A DNA stretch of 64,000 nt from Endomychus coccineus (lineage: Eukaryota; Arthropoda; Insecta; Coleoptera; Endomychidae): contig OY294072.1 in NCBI GenBank assembly GCA_958510875.1, positions 3,348,001-3,412,000 of the forward strand, given 5' to 3'. Made by a program: the position numbers and the translations under genes. This document shows, one piece after another, positions 57,205-64,000 of this stretch; the first letter of the stretch is position 1; every line of letters starts with the position of its first letter. The notes beneath the pieces were generated by a model that was not told the DNA's origin, made no database searches, and was given only the letters and a program-made list of their open reading frames with translations.

Positions 57205-58080
57205 TTTTTGGAATTCCCGCGAAGTTACCTTGAAATATTCTTTCGCTAAAAAAGCATCAGAACAATTCATAGTAACTGCCACCTATTGTCCGAAGTCGGA
57301 ACTCTATTATGTTTTATATGAGTAAAGTTTGCGTACAGTGAACTTTATTTATACTGATCTCAAAATTTACAATACTTCAAACTATCCATTTCGCTAAAAA
57401 TATACTTTCTTTAAATATGAAATGAATCATCGTAACGATTGATTTTTATCGTTTTCCACTATTATCAATCATTATTCAAATCAATCTAGGAATGAAGATG
57501 GTGTAGGATTGAAATCAAACTCGTGAAAAATTCACTAAATTCTATTCTGAGAATTTCATACAATTCCAGCAGCAATAAGCTTTCGAAATATTGAATATCA
57601 AAGAGATTGAGCGGTAGTTTTGAACTTTCGCATGTCCCCTCTTTTATATGAAGGTATCACTATCGCTCTTTTAGATAATCTATTATATGATAGATTGAAT
57701 AAGTGTGTTTTAGTCCATTCAAAAGTATGAAAAATTAGGGATCATTACTAAAATTTTATAGACCGCATGAAAATGCAAAATTCCTTATGCATCATGTTCA
57801 GGATGGCTTACCCATCGTTAGTCAGAACACAAGGCGGGATCGTCATTAGTAGTATTAATAAGGAATGAAAAATCATTTTCATTTAACAAATGTGATGTCT
57901 TCTGAAACAAATGGAATATATCGGGTTCTATTACTCAAAACCTTCTGAAATTTGGTAGCAGGTTTTTTTTTAGTCTGCTTAACTCGAATCTGAACTCGGG
58001 AAAAGAAAACTCCTGCCCGTTTGCAGGGAAACCAGGTAACTTTTACCAGATCAAATTTTTTTCTTGGGCTGTGGTATTGA
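57205..58080. other. Intergenic, no gene
   Basis: AT-rich. Short minus-strand frames such as 57879-58133 lack motifs. Confidence 0.35.
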
Positions 58081-58089
58081 AATGATGAG

Positions 58090-58640
58090 ATGCCGTGATG
58101 TGTATCGGTACAATTTTTACTAAAGGAAGGCAAGTTCTGGAAAATTGCTTCGTTTATCCTCCATATTCACATCAAGGTCTTCGTCCAACGTGTCTAATTA
58201 TATGTTTTCATGGTCGCTGGAGTATTATTTTATGATCATAAAATCAAAACCGATGATAGTTTTCGGGAAAAGGCCGGAAAATGAAATTCTACCATTTCTA
58301 CACGACAAACTTTCATTATTTTGTTTTTCGAAAAATGTTAGTCAGTGTTACTGCAATAATAAGGTACCGTGATGGTTCTCGGTACAAGTTTCACAAAAGA
58401 AGGAAAATTCTGGTACCTACATAAGTGGAAAATTGCGTCCTTTTCCTTCATATTCCTCTCTCGGTCCTCGTCCAATGTGTCAAATTATGGGTTCTTGTGG
58501 TCGGTGAGTATTATTTTATGGTTATAACATCATGAGCAACTATAATTCTCAGAAAAACTCCAAAATATGAAAATTTGACATATTTACAAGAATATTTTTG
58601 ATTGTTATGTATTTCGTTTTTTCGAAATTATTACACGTTA
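58090..58640. repeat. Diverged tandem duplication, about 275 bases per unit
   Basis: Units at about 58090-58360 and 58365-58640 share GGTACAA.TTT.AC.AAAGGAAGG, CTTCATATTC.C.TC and GTCGGTGAGTATTATTTTATG, with indels. No coding content is evident. Confidence 0.6.
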
Positions 58641-58649
58641 ATGCGTACA

Positions 58650-59200
58650 GAGAACACAGCAACTGTCTTTGAGTGTGGAGGGAAAGGAACTCTCATGCTG
58701 GCAATAGAATCTGAGATGTGGCTGTAAGATCACTTCCTTTTTTCTATTTTAATTTATAAAACACGTGAATTTTATAAAATATCGATTTGTATTGAAACTT
58801 AATAACCGAAAATAAAATTATGTAAATTCAATTAATGTGTATATGTGCATTCGAAGGAAAATTGTCAGCTTAATTACTTAAAAACGTAATTCACAACAAA
58901 ACGAACAGCTTGCGGGCTTGTAATAAATTCAAGATTCAAGATTTTTCCCAAAAAAGTTGATTTTGATAATATTGAAGGAGAGACACTTTTATGTTAATAA
59001 ACGAGTAATATCATCATCATTATATATATTTTCAATATTACGGGATTACTTGTGGCAGTTCATGCAAATAATCAAATTATGGCACATCTTATAATATTTA
59101 TAGCCACCGATGGAACTAGCCTACTGAGCTTTTATCCATTTTTTGTTATCCTCCGTATTTTGTACGAAATAAGGGGCAACCCGATAGTGGTAACTTTCAC
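58650..59200. other. Intergenic, no gene
   Basis: AT-rich, nothing recognised. Confidence 0.35.
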
Positions 59201-59202
59201 CA

Positions 59203-59395
59203 CAAGTAAGTGAGAATGTGAAAAGTGTGAAGTTAAGCCAAAAGAATGGTAAATACAGTTTGGGTAAGATGTTGCCATCTGTAAGTGAATGTATTGTTCA
59301 AGTGGTATGCTTTCACATGATCCAGACGAAGTGATGGTAATAGTCATACAAGACTTATAGTGTAGTAGTGCTTGTATGGATAGAGCATGGTATAC
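59203..59395 (+). repeat. Dispersed repeat, copy 2
   Basis: Second copy of the repeat at 54256-54425. The minus-strand frame that reads through both copies is not a supported gene. Confidence 0.8.
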
Positions 59396-59504
59396 AAACC
59401 TCTGTTCAGTCGATGACTCCAACACGTAAGAGAGACAGAAGACCTATTTCAGCCTGGTATTAGACAGAGATGAAGATCATTCTGGACAAGTGGCAAGAAC
59501 GTGC

Positions 59505-59765
59505 ATAATTTACATTGAAAAATCTTGTCTTCCGGATGGATTCCGCGTCACAATAGCTCGACTTGATGCCGACGTTTCGCCAACCATTACAGGTGGCAAC
59601 TGTTTCAGTTCAAGCCTCAAGCCTGCCCTGAAGATGCCACCTGTAATGGTTGGCGAAACGTCGGCATCAAGTCGAGCTATTGTGACGCTGAATCCATCCG
59701 GAAGACAAGATTTTTCAAGATTAGCTGTCCGCGGAAGTCTACTATCCAAGATATAATTTACATTG
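59505..59765. mobile_element. Foldback with hammerhead-like core
   Basis: Near-perfect inverted arms at 59516-59598 and 59635-59717 (83 bases each, a few mismatches) surround a 36-base loop. A direct repeat ATAATTTACATTG flanks the element on both sides (59505-59517 and 59753-59765), suggesting a 13-base target duplication. The right arm contains CTGAAGA (59628-59634), a stem GCCACC/GGTTGGC and GAAACGTC (59655-59662). The arms resemble the terminal region of Penelope-like retroelements known to carry hammerheads. The frames on both strands are mirror artefacts. Confidence 0.75.
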
Positions 59766-59769
59766 TTTT

Positions 59770-60830
59770 ATATGGAGCACCTTACAAATTTCATGAATTA
59801 TCAAGTTATAATCTCATTTGATCGGTTTTTATGATTCAGCTACAATACAGAATAAGTAGTATTATGTACAAAATTATATCAAAGATACAGTATTAAATAT
59901 CACTCATTTTGAATTTAGTCATATTTCCTTGAAGCACCCATATGCAACTTATTCTATATTTCATCAATGGAAAGCTTTAGTATGTAATTAACTGAAATTA
60001 CTCTACCGCACGTTGAATGACATATTCAGTTATTAACAGCTTCAATTATTAATTAATACATATATTCAACTACAGAATCATTACCATACATGACCTAATA
60101 AATGAAACAACATCTTTCATAATGTCGTGAAGATATAGTTATATGGAAAACAAGTAACACATATATATTCAAAATTAAGTAAGCTATAGAAGAAATATAT
60201 CTATAAATATCAAAATGCTCAAATAATTAGACAGAAATAATATAGCTATTTCTTGGAGTGGTTCGAAAAAAAAGAAGTGTCATTTATCAAAATTATTAAT
60301 CTAATTTTTCTACCACATAACCCAAACCTGGATTTTTCCTGAGCCAGATTGAATCCAATTGTGCCTCAAGATGCTAAATATAAAGAAAGAGAACAGGAAA
60401 TTACATAAATAAACAGTTATTGTTATTCAGTGATGAACTTCTGGTATTGTGGCTAGTCGCAGATGCCAAATCGCTAGCTTACCTTTTGTGTTATAATAAT
60501 AAGCATTAGCAAAATATTCCAGTTACTCAACCAAGTTGCAGTGTTTGGCAAATATTTCATTGAAATTCCACCATTTGAATCGAAAGGGCAATCAATGCGA
60601 ATTTCATAAACTTGTTAACGAAATTAAGTACTGTAACTTACCTTTTGAATATATTTTATAACCAAAGTACCTACGATATGTTCCGAATTCATATAATTGT
60701 GAACATTTTCGAAATTTCTTAATTCTTATGGCAAATATGAACTGAGAAATCGCCTTTCGCCATAATCAATAATATTTCGTTGAAAGATTATTGAAAATAC
60801 TAGATGATTTTACGGGCTACGCCCCGCTGA
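59770..60830. other. Intergenic, no gene
   Basis: AT-rich, no gene family is seen. Confidence 0.4.
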
Positions 60831-60839
60831 CGTACAGTT

Positions 60840-61200
60840 GTTTTTTTGTGCAACGCCTTTGTGAGGGTTTAGTCGGATGGTGCGTGGTAACCTTTATGTG
60901 AGGTGTATGGGCACCTTTAGGTTGTCACTGTGACAGACGTCACTCTGGCAGTTGTAGGTTATATAGAGATGGGTACGCGTTCATAGAAAATTTCACTATT
61001 AGCACGTGTTACAAGTTATTCTATGGTATAGATCGTATGTCACTTTGACATTTATAGGTTGGATAGATTTAGAGTGGTAGATATTCATAGAAGAGTATAA
61101 AATTGGAATGTAGTCGAATCTTAGTCGGAGGTGTAGTTCTAGAGTACACTCTTGAATTTGTGACGTACGTCACTTGGCCAATTCTAGGTTATTTAATTCA
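60840..61200 (+). repeat. Imperfect direct repeats around GTGAC..ACGTCAC
   Basis: Three imperfect units (near 60930, 61030 and 61160) share GACNNACGTCACT.TG.CA.T..TAGGTTAT and a later GATAGA..T. It may be part of a small non-autonomous element. The 63-codon frame at 61103-61294 is not supported. Confidence 0.4.
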
Positions 61201-61499
61201 ATCATTGAAACTTCAAGTATTGCAAAAGAAAATGCTCATAAAATATAGTCGCTCTACAACTACATGGCTCCTCAAATACTATACAACAAATTAAAATATT
61301 GCAACCCTACTTTTTCGTTACTTATTTGAATGAAAAGAAACTCTATTTCTTCAAAAGTACCCACCTATTTTAAGTAAGTAGAGGAAGGTACGTTATAGAA
61401 AACCGTTTATTTATCGAAAATTAACTATTTCAAAACAGTTTTCGACCCGGTTTGTGGCTATCACCACCTTCTAAAAAGTTCAAAGTTAACATTTCGACC

Positions 61500-61850
61500 A
61501 TTGACAAATTTATATCCTGATCCAGGAAACCCTTAAGTTCCAGTGAATACTATATGGTTCCATTAGGATGGAGCACCACTACATTACCAATTTAATGTCC
61601 GGCAGTACCTCGATACAATATTTCCCAATCGGTGGATAGCGAGGCGAGAATCGATTGAATGGCCAGCGCGATCACCTGATCTTACATTATTAGATTTCTT
61701 TCTATGGGGATATGTGAAGAGCATTGTGTACAAAACTAAACCTTTTGATTTAAATGACTTGAAAGAACGAATAACGCTTGTGATGAGGTCGATCACGCCT
61801 GATATGTTCAATATTGTTAGAAGACAGTTTTATTTAAGATTAGGAACATC
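61500..61850 (+). pseudogene. Mariner transposase fragment
   Basis: Carries a degraded DGAPLHYQF-type second Asp block and a SPDLTLLDFFLWGYVK third Asp block. Unlike the first copy, it keeps the ancestral FLWGY. It starts with a premature stop near 61535 and lacks the N-terminal half. Confidence 0.75.
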
Positions 61851-62240
61851 TACTTTATTAAAATACATAGTCGTTTTTAGTGTTCTACATTTTATCACGT
61901 TTTGAATTACATTTTAGTTTTTGATTGTATTGTAGCGAATTTCGGTAACCACATGATTTTATTTTATTCTATGTTAATTGTTGCAATAAACTTGAAAGCG
62001 ATAACATTTTTGAATAGAGAAGGAAAGACCTTCCAAACGATATATCACAAGCCTATACTTCCTATTTCTAAAATTGGGGGTTGTGCCTGTCATTCAGAGG
62101 GGGTTGAAGATAGGGGTCGCATTTTCACGTAGAAGGATGTCAATTTATAATTTAAATTTGACATGTTTCGGGATTTTTTTTAAATATGTATAGTAATCGA
62201 AATAATGAATTTATTCCGTTTGGCGTTTACACACTTTATA
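61500..62240 (+). mobile_element. 5'-truncated mariner copy
   Basis: Begins at a point matching 21998 of the intact copy and runs through the rest of the transposase into the right TIR (GGCGTTTACACACTTTATA at 62222-62240). It is about 85-90 percent similar by eye, with indels and a deletion near the end of the gene. It is inserted in BEL/Pao sequence at its right side. Confidence 0.8.
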
Positions 62241-63840
62241 GACAACACCCATAAGCACTTTGAGAACTGTCACAATATCCTAATAATTCAATAAACTCAG
62301 CATTATACATATTTAAATTTAGTTCGATATAAATTGGAGGCATCGATAAAAGACTTGTTGAGAATCCTGACCACTGTTTATTCAAATCAGGGGGTAGAGG
62401 TTCGTTCCAATGTAATTTTTTGAGCCATAGTTTTCGAATCAGAACCTTGGCCATAACCGATATGAGCCCCACTAATTCAAGAGGATCATAAAATTTGCAA
62501 ACGAAACTTAAAATTTGTCTTTTGGTAAAATGACTATTCAAACATTGGGGTGGACAAACCATTTTGAATTTATCTAAGTTTACATCATAAAATAAACCTA
62601 AAGTTTCAAAAACCATATTAGCAGTATTCATATCAATGTCATCAAAATGCTGATTTTCAATTGATATGTCCTTAAGAAGTTTCTTCCTATTGGAACATCA
62701 TTTATGTAGCTTGAATGTACCCAATTTTGAAAGTTCGATCAATTCAATTTATGATTGGAATAAATTTTTAATAAGCTATTACATGTCAGAGGGGAATTTA
62801 ATTTTTCAGAATCAGCTAATTCCACCAAACACCTAGTAGCCAGAAATTGAGAACTTTTTAAGTTGTATGTTAGAGTTTGTAGTTGCAAACATTTAATTGG
62901 TTGATCAGGCAGGATGATCTTTCCTCAATATATTTTGGAACTGGCTATGTGTTGGATCAACAAAAGTTTGTCGATACATCTGTTTTATATCGGTCATTAA
63001 AACATATTCATAGTACCTAAATAGTGTCAAAATATTGAATAGTTCATTTTGAACAACATGTTCATTATACATAAAGTCATTTATAGAATTCTTATTTGTA
63101 GTTTTCATACTACCGTTAAACATGACTCGTAAGTTTAGTACTTCGTTTTTGGATATTTATAACTGGATGATGTGCAAGAAAGTACACGGGTTCCTTATCT
63201 AAATCATATAATGATAAGTCAATAATTCCCGCATGGCCTAAGTCCACATATTCATGAATAAAATCTGAATATTGTTCAAATAGTAAAGGATCCACCTTGA
63301 AACATTTTTCTAAATTAATAAATCGTTCGAAGGTCAATGAAAAGGTATCACCCAAATTTATATTCTGAATACTACACTTCAGAGGTAGTTTCACTTGGCA
63401 CCGATTGGCTACCCTTGTAAATGAATTTTCAAATGACGTTTCACAGGCTTCAAGTTTAGATGTATATTAATGAAGAATCTGAGGAACCTTCTCCGTTTCC
63501 CAAAATTTAGTAACCAATTCTTCTAGATTTTCTGTATTAATAGCAGGATGTAATGAAATACAATTGTTTCTAGAACTGGCCTCAAAATTATTTGTCGAAA
63601 TTAAACAATTCGCCAATATATCCAAATAATGTATTTTGGGCAATTAATTTCGTTGCGTTCAAATAATGCCTTTCTTTCAATAAAATTAGAGAGAACACAT
63701 CTGCGCCCAATAACAGTGAAACAGTATCAGGCACATTGAAATCCCTATCAGCTAACTTTGAACTGATTCTTGTAGGGATATTAATTTGCGATAGGTCTAT
63801 ATTTGCCCTGCGGTAAATTTATTGTTATCTTATTGACAAC
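62241..63840 (-). pseudogene. BEL/Pao retrotransposon pol, decayed
   Basis: In order on the minus strand (from 63840): an LLGADVFSLIL block typical of the protease-RT junction in BEL elements, KERHYLNATKLIAQNTLFGYI, KLPLKC....LGDTFSLTFERF and VYFLAHHPVI (63394-63116). Next come the RT catalytic region with NGSMKT and LMTDIKQMYRQTF (63123-62905) and a post-RT block with LGLFYD, TKRQILSFVCKFYDPLEL and CDSSQSAYGCCL (62631-62241). Multiple frameshifts separate the pieces. The frame is cut at 62240 by the mariner. It runs towards the window end, and no LTR is identified. Confidence 0.8.
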
Positions 63841-64000
63841 AGCTTAAACTAAATTTAGAATCATGAACACAATATTTACAAAGCTCAATTTGAAGTATTG
63901 AAACTGTACAATCTATCATTTGTAAACTTTCCCGTCATCTCTCTTAATGTTGTATAACATCCATATAGTGATGTATACTTTGTCGAAAGTATACCTTGTG
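63841..64000. other. Window end, probably BEL/Pao 5' region
   Basis: No frame recognised. It contains the repeated ATAGTGATGTATACTTTGTCGAAAGTATACC, which forms a short GTATACTTT...AAAGTATAC hairpin near 63972-63993. Confidence 0.3.

Noticed and set aside
59490..59756. Two opposing frames of about 80 codons
   Set aside because: They arise from the inverted arms of the foldback and mirror each other.

Overview
This window looks like a transposon-dense stretch of an arthropod genome, most likely an insect. It is AT-rich, most reading frames are broken, and the recognisable proteins belong to metazoan mobile-element families. There are no bacterial operons, ribosome binding sites or rRNA genes. 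I could not identify the species. The only plausible ordinary gene is a four-exon model at 55013-57201.

Region 1-13850 is a cluster of broken Polinton/Maverick-like (virus-like) elements. The right inverted terminal repeat of element A (about 230-3144) ends inside the integrase gene of element B (3145 to about 6500, genes on the minus strand: integrase, fibre-like, DUF-type structural, packaging ATPase). Element C has its right end at 11426 and lies beside a three-gene minus-strand cassette: a nuclease-like protein, a small RING protein and a secreted coiled protein (7691-9330). It abuts a further fragment (11427 to about 13450) carrying a second nuclease-like gene. Region 13850-18250 holds a decayed DDE-type transposase (14010-15290) and a satellite-like repeat (16130-16770).

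Region 18256-32950 is a minus-strand non-LTR retrotransposon split by an 11.74-kb DNA transposon (18766-30506) flanked by a perfect 9-bp target duplication. That transposon encodes a MULE-like transposase and a YqaJ exonuclease / Ulp1 protease / zinc-finger fusion. It carries tandem 152-bp arrays in both ends and has itself been hit by a mariner (20757-22651) and foldback elements.

The best preserved unit is element D, 33515-45836. It is a 12.3-kb Polinton-like element with 2.88-kb inverted terminal repeats and a perfect 6-bp target duplication (CTGTTC). It has intact packaging ATPase, fibre-like, penton-like and double-jelly-roll major capsid genes, but no DNA polymerase B, and the integrase is reduced to a stub. 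It therefore looks like a capsid-gene-bearing element that would need integrase and polymerase from another source. All TIRs carry tRNA-like (A box/B box) modules and a conserved GCGCATGC palindrome near the tip, and arrays of CACGTG and TGACGTCA sites lie next to the gene block.

Region 45843-64000 contains a small MITE, a split DDE-type transposase interrupted by a Ty3/gypsy fragment, an uninterrupted 1948-bp (CA)n tract, the four-exon gene, a foldback with a hammerhead-like core, and a second mariner fragment inserted into a decayed BEL/Pao retrotransposon that runs to the window end.
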